DNA from: Ophiura sarsii
Lineage: Eukaryota > Echinodermata > Ophiuroidea > Amphilepidida > Ophiuridae
Direction of reading: 5' to 3'
Assembly (NCBI GenBank): GCA_035610835.1
Contig: CM069457.1
Location: 44,247,319-44,311,318, forward strand
Length of the DNA: 64,000 bases
In this document: positions 1-11,388 of the stretch, piece by piece
Layout: every line of letters begins with the position of its first letter
How positions within the stretch are numbered: position 1 is the first letter of the stretch
Translations under genes and position numbers: made by a program
Notes under the pieces: generated by a model
Databases searched by the model: none
Seen by the model: the letters and a program-made list of their open reading frames with translations, nothing else
What the model was told of the DNA's origin: nothing

Positions 1-649
1 TCATGTTGTATGTAGCTTTATCATATTAATAAAAAAAATAAAAAAGAAGAAGTTAATGTGATCAAATGACATCGGAATTATATCGTAATTATTAAAATGT
101 TTTCATGTTCCTTAAACTATCGTGTTGATTACATGACATACTTGTTCCTCGTTGGTCGGGGTAGGGGGGGGGGGGGGGGGTGTTGATGTTTGTGTGTGAT
201 GTGTTTTTTTTTTATTATGCATATTATCCTTGTTAAGGTGGTGCAACACCTCCTCAGGCTTTGCCTTTTGTTGCATCTCCTCCATCGTTTTTGTATTTTG
301 ATGTTTTTTAAATGGCTCGTTTTTTTATGATGGAAATAATAAAATGAATGAATGAAATGAATGAATGAATATACATAGCTTTAGTAATTGCAAGACACAT
401 TGTACCACCTTTTGGAATGTGTCTACTGCCCATGGATATCAAAAAGCTTCATAAGTAAAATAACTGTCATACATTCGAAACAGCGCATTCTATCGTTCAA
501 GACTGGTAAGACTGGCAGATTGGATAGACTAAACCACTTGTGAAATATTGCCTTTAAGATATAATAATGTATCCATCATAGGAATATGGGTCACAAATAT
601 TATAGAACCTTGGGGTTCCTAATAAATAAAATATATTGTTTCTTTTCAG
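1..649. other. Non-coding left edge; intron of the gene ending at 816
   Basis: No coding exon is seen. It holds a G17 run at 164-180 and a LINE-like 3' end (listed separately). The last bases before 650 form a pyrimidine-rich splice acceptor. Confidence 0.6.
225..372 (+). mobile_element. LINE 3' end relic with GAAT-type tail
   Basis: The stretch runs from an AT-rich 3'UTR-like sequence through a GGAAATAATAAAATGAATG-type end into short GAAT/GAATGAAT repeats. That is how CR1/L2-type non-LTR elements commonly end. The motif GTTGCATCTCCTC within it recurs at about 5667 beside another LINE relic. No reverse transcriptase remains here, so assignment is by tail only. Confidence 0.4.
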
Positions 650-816
650 CAAACGCTGAATCATCTGGAGTAGCGGCGGCCATTACACTAGCGGTGCTGT
701 TTTGTCTCGGTGGTCTCGCTTTCGTTATCTACGATATATATACGACATTACAGGACTATTTTAAATGGCGATCCTGCAGAGGACGCTTAAATGTTTGGAT
801 TTCAAAGAAACTGTAG
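650..816 (+). CDS. Transmembrane exon of a receptor-like gene (3' end)
   Basis: The sequence TTTCTTTTCAG ends at 649 and gives a good acceptor. Read in phase 1 it encodes a short serine-rich stalk, then a hydrophobic stretch GVAAAITLAVLFCLGGLAFV (678-737) long enough to cross a membrane, then a short tail with basic residues (WRSCRGR) that stops at 814-816. Phase 1 entry is the same as in the FN3 exons and membrane exon of the neighbouring genes, so this is probably the end of another member of the family, with upstream exons left of the window. A weak donor overlaps the stop (GTAGAG at 812), so a further tail exon in phase 2 is possible. The ATG at 586 lies in the intron and is not a start. 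Confidence 0.55.
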
Positions 817-963
817 AGTTTAGATTATATGTAAATACACTGACAAGTAGACCTATACCATCTTATATGATCAGTGAACTGGGAGACGCGGGAAAAGTTA
901 AAAATAGTCGTCACTGCCATGCTTACTCCATCTATTCGTTACGATATTTTCGGATGTCCATAT

Positions 964-1075
964 TAATAATAATAATAATAAAATAATAAAACCGCATTTA
1001 TATAGCGCTTAACGAAACACCTCAAAGCGCTTAACAAACTACATAAAAAGAACGATATACAATGTACACATGAAT
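964..1075 (-). mobile_element. LINE/SINE 3' tail relic (AAT repeat plus GCGCT motif)
   Basis: An AAT/AAAT repeat is followed by TTTATATAGCGCTTAACG. The same arrangement (AAT repeat, then TTTGTATAGCGCCTAAC, then AAGCGCTT) ends the LINE at 36462. I read this as a minus-strand 3' tail of the same or a related family. Confidence 0.45.
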
Positions 1076-1573
1076 TAAATAACCTAATAAAACTAAGACA
1101 AGGAAAAAGCAAACATCAGGTTCAGCGATCATGGCGAAGGCGCGATGTTTCTTAAGCTGGTCGCTGCCGCTATTGGACCTGGTGTAATGGTTTATGACGA
1201 TGAAATGTGTAAGAGTTGATCTCATTATAAACGTGACCGTTACTCGTCCACACAGGGACTAGATATCAAATGGATTCGCCATGCAGGTAACCTTTTGGGG
1301 GAGGGGAGGGGGGCAAGAATATGTTTTAGATGCGCGCAAATTGTGTTGCCATTTTACGATAAATATTAACATTTGGTATGGTTTAATTTGGTAAATATAG
1401 CAGCTGTTTTATGATAAAATTGTCAAATTTGGTCTAGTTTAACATAATTTGGTTAGAAAATGCGCACGAAGCATGGTAAATTGCCATATTACGGCTTAAC
1501 CTGTCAAGTCTTATCCCATTTTAACTAAATTGAAATATGTTTCGGGACAGAATTTTTGGGGCGGCGGGGTAGT
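1076..1573. other. No gene seen
   Basis: AT-rich sequence with short open frames that lack family resemblance, codon structure or splice sites. Nothing supportable was found. Confidence 0.5.
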
Positions 1574-1627
1574 GGGGGGGGGGGGGGGGGGGGGGGGGCA
1601 TTTACGCCCCCCCCCCCCCCCCCCCCC
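1574..1627. repeat. G25 run facing a C21 run (hairpin-forming)
   Basis: A run of 25 G (1574-1598) is followed by an eight-base spacer and a run of 21 C (1607-1627). The two runs can fold on each other. The open frame through it is pure glycine/proline and is not a gene. It resembles the poly-G/poly-C ends of the small element at 10939-11380 and may be a collapsed copy. Confidence 0.7.
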
Positions 1628-2117
1628 ACACCACTCACTGTTTGTGTGGAAAATTAAGGCCATGTCTTCGGGTATATGGATTGTCTTCTATAGGGGTATA
1701 GGCCTATATATGGATTTAAAATCGGATAGCCAATTTCCCTGTCAACAGGTAATTTAGGAAACTATTTAACGGATATTTGGTGAAGAATAGTATATATTTA
1801 TTACCAGGCTCAAAATGACGCTATGCATTATGTGTATAATGTAACACATGCTGACGATGGGCCAAATAAATAAATATATATATAAATAAATTAGGGAAAA
1901 ATAAGAAGAAAAAAACACGTCAAGTAATTGGTTAATATTATACAATGTATTCTTTTGCGTGAATAAATACATTTTACAAATTCGCAATTTTCTCGGAGCA
2001 TATTTAACACTTCCTGGTCTATAATATAAATAATTGGATGATGGCCTTTTAACTTTCGATACAATGTTTCACCCATGTCTGATCTTAGGAATAAATCGCA
2101 ATAACACTGACAATGAC

Positions 2118-2400
2118 AGTATACGTACAAATATAAAATACGTACAGTATACGTATTTTATATTTGACACCGTTGAAATGATATTGATACATAATTATAT
2201 GCCAAAACACTCAGGGGGTTGGTGGTCTGGGAGGTAAAACAAGGATGGCACAATCATAAACTATAAGTATTGGATATCCAACAATCTTAAACTATAAATA
2301 TTGGATATCCAACAATCTTAAAAAATAAATATCGGATATCCAACATTCTTAAACTATTTTCGTTAGTGTTATTGCGATTTATTCCGTTGAGGGCGCTAAC
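2118..2400 (+). mobile_element. Solo end of the large TIR family seen at 28192-31882
   Basis: From about 2143 the sequence (GTATACGTATTTTATAT, CACCGTTGAAATGATATTGA, CCAAAACACTCAGGGGGTTG) matches 30290-30390. It then runs into ATTCCGTTGAGGGCGCTAAC (2380-2399), which matches the terminal repeat at 31861-31880. A unit of about 37 bases containing ATTGGATATCCAAC is repeated three times at 2262-2352. Only one end is present. Confidence 0.6.
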
Positions 2401-3030
2401 ACCATGTAACACAGGGACAGTAACAACTGTAATATACCGTAACACATGTTATAACACAGGCACGGTAAAACTATAATATAATACGCACTTTAATTACAGG
2501 TATTACTGTATTGGACTTGGGTGCAAGGTGATACAATGTCCACCTTTATGCAAATTGGTTAAGTTTATGTAGGGGAAACAAAATGGTAAATCTCAAGTGA
2601 TACGGTGTTAACTGTTAAAGTGTTCATCTTGATGCAAATCAGTTACAGGAAGTGTATGCCAGACAAATATTATGGCAAAGGATAAGGTGTTAAAGGTGCT
2701 AAATATATGGAAGCATCAATCATTCGCCGTACCGACATGCGGGTGAGCTTTGTATATACACAGGCTATAATTGACAAATCCCGATACACCAAATAAACGC
2801 CAAAATGTGCATTTCAGCAATGACGGATCGTGCAAAGAAATGACCCGTATGTAGCAAGAAGCTACCTTTACCTCATACCTCTGTATCGACTCCCTAAAAC
2901 TTTATGGTGGCAATCGTATTTTAGCTCGATACATTTATTTTATACAAAACAATACCATTGCCTTCAAGTCGAAATACCATGAAAATGTATCAACATTCTG
3001 TCGTTGTACAATACCATTGCTTTCAAGTCA
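2401..3030. other. No gene seen
   Basis: AT-rich spacer. A short direct repeat ACAATACCATTGC.TTCAAGTC occurs at about 2949 and 3008. No coding signal. Confidence 0.5.
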
Positions 3031-3483
3031 ATATGTGATGCGATCTGTGAAAACCCGCCACATGGTGGCATTTTTCATATTGGAGATATTTATATCATAA
3101 AAAAGCTAAAACTGTGCTGATTACAAAACTGTTTCGATCATTTTTCTACAATCACTACAAAAAAAGTTATGAGTGAATGATGATTGTGATGTCACCAAAA
3201 GCTACAAAACAAGAAATCATGAAAACAGACCAAAAAGATACATAATTCAATATAATAACATTATAAGGTTAATAATAAAAGTGACTTAAGTAAGTTTGTC
3301 AAGGTGAAATTTCATGAAAGATGATGACACAAAGTACTGGAAACTAATTTTCTTTAAAACAATCTAAAAAAAAGAAAAAAGGTTTTTTTTCTTTTTATTT
3401 ATTTTTATTTTTTCTATTTTACCCATAATCCCTAGTTCACATGTTGCGACATCCGACGGGTTTTCTCAGATCGCATCACATAT
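3031..3483. mobile_element. Possible MITE: 25-bp inverted arms
   Basis: ATATGTGATGCGATCTGTGA and the following AAACCC (3031-3056) are answered by GGGTTTTCTCAGATCGCATC and ACATAT (3458-3483) with one mismatch. The arms enclose about 400 AT-rich bases without an open frame. Similarity seems to extend weakly outwards. No target duplication was identified, so the exact ends are uncertain. Confidence 0.45.
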
Positions 3484-4740
3484 TTAGAACATTTGGATAT
3501 CAAAACTCTCTTTCTTCGTACAATACAATCAAACAACACCATTACTATCAAATCAAGTCGATATTTTGTACATTTATTAATCGTAATTGAAGCAAAATGT
3601 TTTATAGCCTTTCAATTTATATCAAATATACATTTGTTATTGTACACACGCATAATGAGCATTTTATACACTTATATTTTTCAAGCTTTATTTTTAAAGA
3701 CTGTTTTACTAGAACCCTTATTAATATCACATAAATAATAACATCTTTTGTATCATTACATAATATATGTTTCAATTTCAATGTCTTCATTTATGATCAG
3801 TTGAAGTAATTTTCCAGTAAATAATATTGCGACAAAATCAAATGCACAGTAGGATATGGCACGGTCATAAACCACCAAACTTCATAAATTATGTTTCACC
3901 TAATTGTATTTTACAGTTACTGTTATGATGATTTAGACTCATTCAATCCTGATCGGGAATTGATTATTGAAAACAATAAAAGGGGGTCTTATTTGACAAA
4001 TTAAACATTTGTCATTGAAGGTTCGTCAGTTTAAAAAAATAGTTTGTAATCTTACTATAATTTGTCTTATGGTGTATGTGTGTATCCATAAAGGCTCCCT
4101 CATTTTACGTCTAAACGCCGCCAACCTTGCACAGATAAAAGATGATTATAATGTGAGTGTTATAAGCTATAAATGGCTGAAAACCGTACCGATATATGAG
4201 TAAAAAACCATAAAAATCCATGGATACGGGCCGTGTTTGTTTTGTTTATCTTCATGCGTATTGCAACCATGCATTCGGCGCCTAACACATAACGCGTCGT
4301 TGTGCGCCGTGCAAAATAAACGCTCACACGCACTACACCCACGCACCCCTACACACGCGAGCGGGCAAATATTGGAGAAATACGCTGCGCTACGGGAGTT
4401 AGTTAATCGCACAGTACGGGGCGGGCGGGCGAGGGGAAGCTACGAAGTAATGAGGTTTGGGAGGCAGGTAGTTAATGAGGAAATGTGATACTAAAGTGTG
4501 TAACACTAACAGGGAGAGTCACGAAGTGGAAGGAAATAGTGTGGTTAAAAGTATAAACCAGGGGATACAGCTTGGGGAGATGGTTAAGGTTTAGGCCGTG
4601 GGTGTTGAGATAACCACGGTGCGGGGGCGGCAATTTCAGGTAAGGAAATAGGCCTATGCATTATATGTATTCTTACCAATTTCGAGACAAATTTTCGTAT
4701 AGCTACTTACGTGTTATTTCACCGGGGTTCTGTCTGATAG
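3484..4740. other. No gene seen
   Basis: AT-rich to about 4200, then a GC-richer patch with GCGGGCGGGCGAGGGG at 4418-4436. Overlapping open frames on both strands at 4160-4490 show no family resemblance and are probably chance. Confidence 0.4.
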
Positions 4741-4749
4741 GCGCTACTT

Positions 4750-4789
4750 ACTAGCGGGAGCCCGTTCGAAGAACGGGCGTCCCGCTAGT
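4750..4789. repeat. GC-rich hairpin
   Basis: ACTAGCGGGAGCCCGTTC (4750-4767) pairs with GAACGGGCGTCCCGCTAGT (4771-4789) across a three-base loop with one unpaired base. It stands out from its AT-rich surroundings. It could be a tiny foldback element or an encoded structured RNA; nothing decides which. Confidence 0.6.
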
Positions 4790-5189
4790 GCTTAACAATT
4801 ATTGTTAATGACAATTGACCAATTAGTAGTATTTTAAATTGAATTTTCAACATAGCAAATATTTTCACGACTCATAAATATTTGACTTTCAATGACAAAA
4901 AAATGAATGACGAATGAATGACAAATTAAATGACAAATTAAAAGAATATTTTAAATCAATGATTAGTCATTTAATATGAATGACAAATTAAATGACTAAT
5001 CTTAATGTTTACTTACTACATTTGTCAATAAAAGTTAAATACATTTCAGTCAAGCAAATGTTTGTTACGATAACAATTAACTAGAAGCACTCTAAATTGT
5101 TCTTTTAGCATCACAAATAAATGAGCACCATTGCCAATCTCGCACCTTCTACTGGACGCCGGAACTTATCATTTGACCCAGTGACATCT

Positions 5190-6420
5190 ATTTTTGTTAC
5201 CTAGCGAGGGAAATTATAGCCCCTCAAAAACGGAATAGACCACCACATCAATGATGCACAATGAGGAATGACATACGACACAATTGGTACGTGAAAATAA
5301 AACGTCTGAGAGACTTTGTCAAAAGCCTTACTAAAGTCTAGGGTGTCAAACCAGTCGTTTGCGGGGTTTATGAGCTGTGTAACCGTTGACAGTCGCTCCC
5401 TTAATCCGCGTTGGTCATTTATTAGTATATTGTTTAAATTTAGGTGTCTCAATGTGGCTCAGGACTATATAGTCTCTATGATTTTACAGCAGGTTAAATA
5501 TATTGGTCTGTAGTTGGACGGGTCAGATTTGTTACAACTCTTAAATATATTGATGTAACTAGAGCTTGTCCCTACTGTTTAGGCACTACAGACGTATCGT
5601 AGGATTGTTGAAACAAGGACGTTAGAGCAGGGCCCAATTCGTTTGCTACAAGTTTGAGGAGGCATGTTGCATCTCCTCAGGGCCACTTGATTTAGATGGG
5701 CTAAGCTGTTAGAGTTGTTTGGTCACACCTTCTACCCCAATGGTTAGATGTGGGATAGGGTTGTAGGGGGAGGTACCCTTTTGTTGCTCCCGTGTGTGTT
5801 GTTGTTTAGTGAAAACGCTGCTGAAGTGTGAGTTGAGCGCTTCAGCCTTGTCATAATTGGTGTTGCACATTGATGTTATCATGGTGTGAGTTCCTGATCA
5901 GCCTAGTGACATAGTTTCGTTGCACGCGGTAGGCTCTCTAGTCCGTAGCGTTGTTTGACTGGCGATCTTTGGAGAACATTTTGCCTCTGTTCTTCATTTT
6001 GCGTTTGATTTCCAAACTAATCCATGGAAGGCTGTGTTTTGACCTAGTACGCTTAGAAGGTATGTGATCATCAACCAGTTTCTGATTGTTCTCCAGTTTA
6101 AATCCATTAACTGTTAAAGTGAGTTGGAGGCAAGGAACTGAATCACATACTCATTTACTTTAGACTTGAAATCATTTACGGAACAAGTAGACCTTCCTAC
6201 GTGGTTTACTTTGTAGTTTAGGTTTCATGTTTATCTCGAAAATGACGAGGCAGTGGTGTGAAATGCTTGGCAGTACTTGGATGTTATGGACGAGGTTCTG
6301 GTTTGATGTCACAATGAGGTCAGGTATGCTGTTTGATATTGGTCTGGCAATTTTATCGGTTATCTGAGAGAGCGAGTTTTCTGCAAGAAAATCGAGAAAT
6401 CTCACGTGTAGGGCTTTGGT
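5190..6420 (-). mobile_element. Decayed jockey/CR1-like LINE
   Basis: Read on the minus strand, 6405-6172 encodes an endonuclease C-terminal region (FLDFLAENSL, PDLIVTSNQNLVHNIQVLP, then SHHCLVIFEINMKPK). The strand continues into a reverse transcriptase fragment at 5452-5201 with the core WFDTLDFSKAFDKVSQTF, the first catalytic-aspartate motif of non-LTR reverse transcriptases. The frames between are broken, and no YADD-type second motif was found. It is a dead copy. Clade is assigned only from sequence style. Confidence 0.75.
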
Positions 6421-6529
6421 CTTTTAATTTGTTGTTTTCCAGTTTTCCCAGTAGTCGGGTTCATTTGTGATGAAAAACACCTCAACCCAAAAAAAATTGC
6501 TACAAAAGGTGTTTCAACTGATTCTGCTT

Positions 6530-6760
6530 CCAGGTGATGGCTAAAACAAAGTCTCAAACAAGATGGCCACCAATATCATAATGTGGCTATAACTCCAGTA
6601 TTAATCATCCTAGTTATGTAAATTTGGTGTATATCCTTAGGTTCTTGTAGAATTAAACTCAATCCGACTAGTTTAAATAACCCTAGACACTCATGTGTAC
6701 CTTAAAACAAAGATGGCGTCTAAAACGGTCGTTTTGGCAAAATCATGGTTGTTTCCTTGT
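6530..6760 (-). repeat. Diverged copy of the 165-bp repeat of 13.8-14.3 kb
   Basis: AAGATGGCCACCAATATCAT, GTGGCTATAACTCCAGTATT and AAAGATGGCGTC match, in reverse complement and in the same order, the repeat unit at 13786-14305 (GATGTTGGCGGCCATCTTG, ATAGCCATTTTATGATGTTG, GACGCCATCTTTG). About one and a half units remain. Confidence 0.55.
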
Positions 6761-6769
6761 TTAAAATCC

Positions 6770-7180
6770 AATAAATAAACACTCAACATAAATACCCTAG
6801 CAGTAGAGCATGTGAATTCATTTGATATCCCTCACCCCATTACCAACACCACACACTCAAAGTTCACTGCCCCCCCCCCCCCCACACTTACACTATGTGA
6901 TTAAGTAAACAATCAATCATAACTAAGAGGAGTTCGGTTTTAGACACATTGATTTATTTTGTATATCGCCAGCATTAGTTGCAACCAGGGCAGAATCATC
7001 TGAGTACAGCTCCCATTACATTTCCCTCACTTTGGTTAAGGCTTTGAGTCTTGACAGTTTGAACAGCTTTCCATCTGAACGAGTCCTGATGTGCACTACC
7101 TTGTCTAAGTTTGTCGCCATTGTTGCTATTCCAAAACTGCAGCAAGATACAGAGTAAACAATGTTAGAGCAAGAACGCAT
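6770..7180. other. No gene seen; C15 run at about 6870-6885
   Basis: Spacer between two LINE relics, with a homopolymer C run near 6870. No coding signal. Confidence 0.4.
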
Positions 7181-8191
7181 ACCTGCTTAACCCCATAACT
7201 GATTGTGATCGAAGGCTTCAGTAACATTTCCTCGAAACAACTTGATCATTGTTTATCTGGGTTCGTACCTCCCAAAGTGATTTTCGGTCCAACGTATCAA
7301 ACGCCTTGGAAAAATCAACAAAGACTAATGTATATACAATGGTTGCTGCTGTTCTACAGCCTTCTTCTGAAGTTGCCTCAGAGTGAAAATCATGTCATTG
7401 GTTGCTCCATCAGCTCTAAAGCAACACTGCCTCTCAGGAAGTACCTTTTCTGCGATAATCTTAAGCCGGTTGAGGATTTTTGTTGCCATGATTTTGCTAA
7501 TTATGGACGGGAGGGAAATTTCTCTATGATTTCCAGTCACTTTTGTAACCCTTGTTCTTGTAAATGGTAACAATCATTGCATCTTGAGGGACGAGTCCCG
7601 AGGGAGACATTCGCTCCAGCAAGCATTGAATAGGTCTAATAATTCAGTCTTAATCTGATGGTATATGTCATCTTGCCCTGGCGTTTTACCACTTCTGGTG
7701 TCATTCACAGCCTTATTAAATTCATCCATAGTGATAGGTTCACATAGCTCCTCTTTTGTTGTTAAAGTAGTGAGCCCTTGACAATCTTTGTGGTCAGCTG
7801 CACCTTGTTGGTTTAGTAGAGTACTGAAATGTTCCCTCCAACGCTCAGTGATATTATTCAAATTGGTGCACAGCTTGCTCCCATCAGCAGTTTTCACTGG
7901 GGCCACTTTATAAACTTCTTGCATGGTCCATAGATAGTTTTTTAGACCGGAGAAGAGCCCATTATTTCTGTTCGACATTGCTTCAATCTCAGCTGGGTTT
8001 TTTTGTTCCACTATTTGTCCTTCAAAGCTCCGATCTCCTTTTGAACTTTGGACTTGATGTTCTTAAATGCTGCTTAAATGATCAAACAATGCTTGAATTT
8101 TTTCATCTTGTTCTTGGAACCAGTCAGGATTTGTTTTCTTCTTTTAGGATGACCAAGTACTACGCTAGCGGTTGAGAAGATTGTTCTCTAA
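7180..8191 (-). mobile_element. Decayed LINE reverse transcriptase (left part)
   Basis: On the minus strand, 8011-7574 reads as the linker before a reverse transcriptase (WREHFSTLLNQQG, then the motif SGKTPGQDDIYHQIKTELL). From 7573 it continues as NHREISLPSIISKIMATKIL and CCFRADGATNDMIFTLRQLQ, which are motifs of APE-type non-LTR elements. A stop or frameshift separates the two parts, and later motifs are lost. The coding sequence is cut at 8191 by the TIR element 8192-11692 and resumes at 11693, so the LINE was there first. Confidence 0.8.
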
Positions 8192-8880
8192 GGGTCCATA
8201 TCCAAACTCTCAGTGCTTTTAAAGCGTTTTTCTAGCGATTTAAAAGCGCTTTTCCAACGGTATTTCGTTCTATTGTTAAAAGCATCGGGAAAAGATCGGT
8301 GATTAACTAGAAACCTCTCTACTTATCTGTCGTTAACAATAGAACTATTGTAGTACTCTCGATGACTCAATTAGTGAAGCAGACACATCAAAGCGCGAGG
8401 AAGGTTGTGTTATATTCTTTAAGAAATACTATTTATAAGCTTTTTAAATCCGATCATAAAATGTTTACGTTCACCGCCGATCAATGTATCTGTTCGTCTA
8501 GAAATATGAATTAAGCTACCGCTCCATCACTCTATTCATCTATTGTTTGGCGCAGTATTGCCAAGATATTGTGAAAGTAGCCCATTTCCCCCTACATTCC
8601 ATTGAAATCAATGCTGAAAACATTTTGGCGGCTAGGTCACGTAACATATTTGTACAATGGATGGGTGATGACGGAGGGGGCGTAATATATTGACCATCGT
8701 GTTTGGGAGTATTATTAAATATAATACCTATGTATTATACAATATATAATCCAAGTCATTAGTTTAGAGAGGATATCGTTTCCGACTTTTGTCCTTTCGA
8801 TTTTAGCCTCCGATTTAAGAGATATTTGTATTTTGAACCCTATGTAATGTTTTTCTTCAAAACGTTTATGTATAGCCTTC

Positions 8881-8940
8881 ATTAGCTCAAACGTCAAAGC
8901 GCCGGCTTCACAATCATGAGGTCAGTGGTTCGAATCCTGC
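8881..8940 (+). other. tRNA-like sequence (Val-type anticodon loop)
   Basis: ATTAGCTCAAACGTCAAAGC resembles an A box, TTCACAA could be an anticodon loop (CAC), and GGTTCGAATCC at 8928-8938 is a perfect B box. The acceptor stem does not pair convincingly. Probably a tRNA-derived SINE head or pseudogene inside the TIR element. Confidence 0.4.
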
Positions 8941-9534
8941 GGATGGGGATGGTTTTCTTTTCTGTTTTGTTATTACACTGTTTGTTTGAATGTTCCTTTT
9001 TTTCTTTTGCAATTTCACTGCGATAAAGAATGTCCTGTAAATATAATTGTGTTTACTACTCCTAGGCTTACATTGAATGGCCCCTAGCTAGTCTATGAAC
9101 ATGATCTGCAAAGGCCAATTGTTATGTAAATAAGAAGCCAGTCGGCTCATGTCCTTGAATCGATTTTGCTATTTCCTACACCACCGCAACATTATTTCAA
9201 TAATAATAATACAGGCACATTGATTTGTATTACATAACGGCTGGCATTTACTTTACAAGTTTAGCTCAATCGATAATAACACACAACGAGTTTCTATTGT
9301 ATTGGCCTATTGCATAGGACTAGGACAGTTCGGTGGTATACCGCGGTTCATTCACATTTCATGATGCCATGCACACTAAACAGTCAGTGGAAAATTAAAA
9401 TGAAATCGTAAATAATTCCACATTCCAAAATAAACTATAATTGAACAATAATGAATAATTATACGAAATGATAAACAATATCGAAAACTAATTTAAAAAA
9501 AATGTATATAAACGATTAAAATAAAATTTCAAGA

Positions 9535-9605
9535 CGTGATAGGATTCGAACCCCCGACCTCCAGTTTACTAGTCCAATGCTCTACCGCTGAGCCAACTAT
9601 GCGCT
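9535..9605 (-). other. tRNA-Thr-like pseudogene or SINE head
   Basis: On the minus strand TTGGCTCAGCGGTAGAGC is a strong D-arm/A box, CTAGTAA is a Thr(AGT)-type anticodon loop, and GGGTTCGAATCC is a B box. Anticodon and T stems contain mismatches and the acceptor stem is poor, so a working tRNA is unlikely. Confidence 0.45.
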
Positions 9606-10120
9606 ATGTGAACGCAATAACAAACAAAAGTAATATGGTTCAACATACCACTCTTCTCTAAATTAGATGTTTAAAATGCTTTATATTTCTTAATCTTTGT
9701 AGTTTTAAGATAGTTTCTCGCTCAAAAGTTGATTATTTACTGTTAAAGAAAGTAATTCTGATTTAAATGTAACGAATAACACTACTTTTTGAAACAATTC
9801 TGGATATATTATATTTCGTTTGTACAGCATTTTGTCGATTTATGTGCACACTTTTACGACTTAGTATTGCATCATGGGCTTTTTGCCGGGCACGCGAGGA
9901 CTTGGGAGCGAAGCGAGTCATGTGATTTTTGTCCAGGACAAACACTTGAGATGTACACGAGAATCGATTCACAAAGTACGGGATTTGTTATTCGTTAAAT
10001 CTAATAAATCATAGACTCATTTTATAGACAACAACACCGTGTTGAAAAACCCGTGTGTATTTAGGGAATAGTTGAATGAGAACTATATTTGGGTATAAAG
10101 CGCTGAGGATTTCAGGAAAA

Positions 10121-10190
10121 TCGAAATAGCTCAGTTGGTAAAGATTAGGACTCTCAATCAGCAGGCCGTACGTTCGAATCTTTGTGGCGG
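10121..10190 (+). other. tRNA-like sequence
   Basis: AATAGCTCAGTTGGTAAAG is a good A box, CTCAATC could be an anticodon loop (CAA), and CGTTCGAATCT is a near-consensus B box. Stems are incomplete. It is the third tRNA-like sequence within the TIR element at 8192-11692. Confidence 0.4.
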
Positions 10191-10710
10191 TTTATATTCC
10201 TTGTGCTCTATGCTTAGAGCGGTCGAGTCTGGGTAGTGGTCGGTTAGGGTTTTAAGTATGCCGAAATATAATATTATTGTTCTCTCATTATACGTCCGTT
10301 CGGGGTTTTCATTTATATTGACATAATTGTAACGTTATTTATTTATTTTTGTATTTACTTTCTTAATTGTTGATGTTTATTTAATTATTTATCAATCAAT
10401 TAATTATAAATAGGCCTTAATATACTATTTTATTGATATAATTATTAATCTATATATTATTTATTTACATTAATTACTTAATTTCTTCATATTTATTATT
10501 TATTTATTATTTATTAGGTCACGTTCAGAGTGTATGCAACATTCTTAAATAGTCTAAAAACGCAGAAAAATGACACTATTTAGGGGAGTAAGATTCATAA
10601 TGCTACTTGATTACACACATTATGCCTATACCAGAAAACAATAACACGTTGTATGTTTAATGGCTCCCATATTGTTTAGTATTCAATGATAACATTATCC
10701 ATGCTTGTAC

Positions 10711-10737
10711 CAGGGAGGTGTCATTGACACCTCCCTG
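10711..10737. repeat. Hairpin CAGGGAGGTGTCA/TGACACCTCCCTG
   Basis: Two perfect 13-base arms with a one-base loop. A near-identical hairpin lies at 59003-59033 in unrelated flanks, which suggests a dispersed tiny foldback unit. Confidence 0.6.
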
Positions 10738-10930
10738 CTTACTCTAAAATTATCCACGGCTGAACAATTATAGTCTTTAAAGGCCACTTCAAGGAGGATT
10801 ATTCTTATGACGTTAACGAGTGGATTACGATAAGCCTAGCAATGAATAGGCGGCTACAAACATATCGTTTGAGTCGGGGTTTGAGGTGTGTCGCGATTAG
10901 CCTCTATCACCTGCCATGATAAAACCTGGC

Positions 10931-11388
10931 ACTTGTACCCCGGGGGGGGGGGGGGGGGGGGGGAGGGGGGCACTCAACTTTTTTGGGGGTAGGGGTGTGC
11001 CGCCCAGGGTCTCAAAAAGGGGGCTAAAGAACTGAATTGAGTGGATTTCATGACGAAAAATAGGGTCTTAGGAACAGATTTTTCCCCCCAAAAAATAGGT
11101 CTTAAGAACTGGCCTATAGTTCAATTTTCGATTTATTTTGGTTTAAGAACGCAAAATTATCGAAAAATTGGGGCTTTGGAACACAAAATTGGTGCTTTGG
11201 AACGCAAAATTTCGCGATTTTTGAATTTTCAATGAAAATGGGGTCTTAAGAACTGATGCAGGCTCAAAAGGGGGGGGGGGGGGGGTCATAAGAACTAGCA
11301 GCAGAGGGTGAAAAGGGGGTCTTCAGCGCGGCACCTAACTATACCCTTTTCAAATGTCAGTGCCCCCCCCCCCCCCCGGGACTTGTAC
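10931..11388. mobile_element. 442-bp MITE with poly-G ends and 8-bp target duplication
   Basis: ACTTGTAC at 10931-10938 and 11381-11388 is a perfect direct repeat. Between them the element starts CCCGGGG... (G22 at 10942-10963) and ends ...CCCCGGG (C15). Inside are repeated phrases such as GGGGTCTTAAGAACTGATG and GGGGCTTTGGAAC. An 8-bp duplication fits hAT-like elements. The open frame at 11041-11235 is a by-product of the internal repeats. Confidence 0.7.

Noticed and set aside
1530..1757. Glycine/proline-rich ORF
   Set aside because: Produced by the G25 and C21 homopolymers.
7205..7570. 121-residue plus ORF
   Set aside because: Antisense shadow of the minus-strand LINE reverse transcriptase.
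8881..10190. Functional tRNA genes
   Set aside because: A and B boxes are good but stems are mispaired and all lie within a mobile element; better read as SINE heads or pseudogenes.
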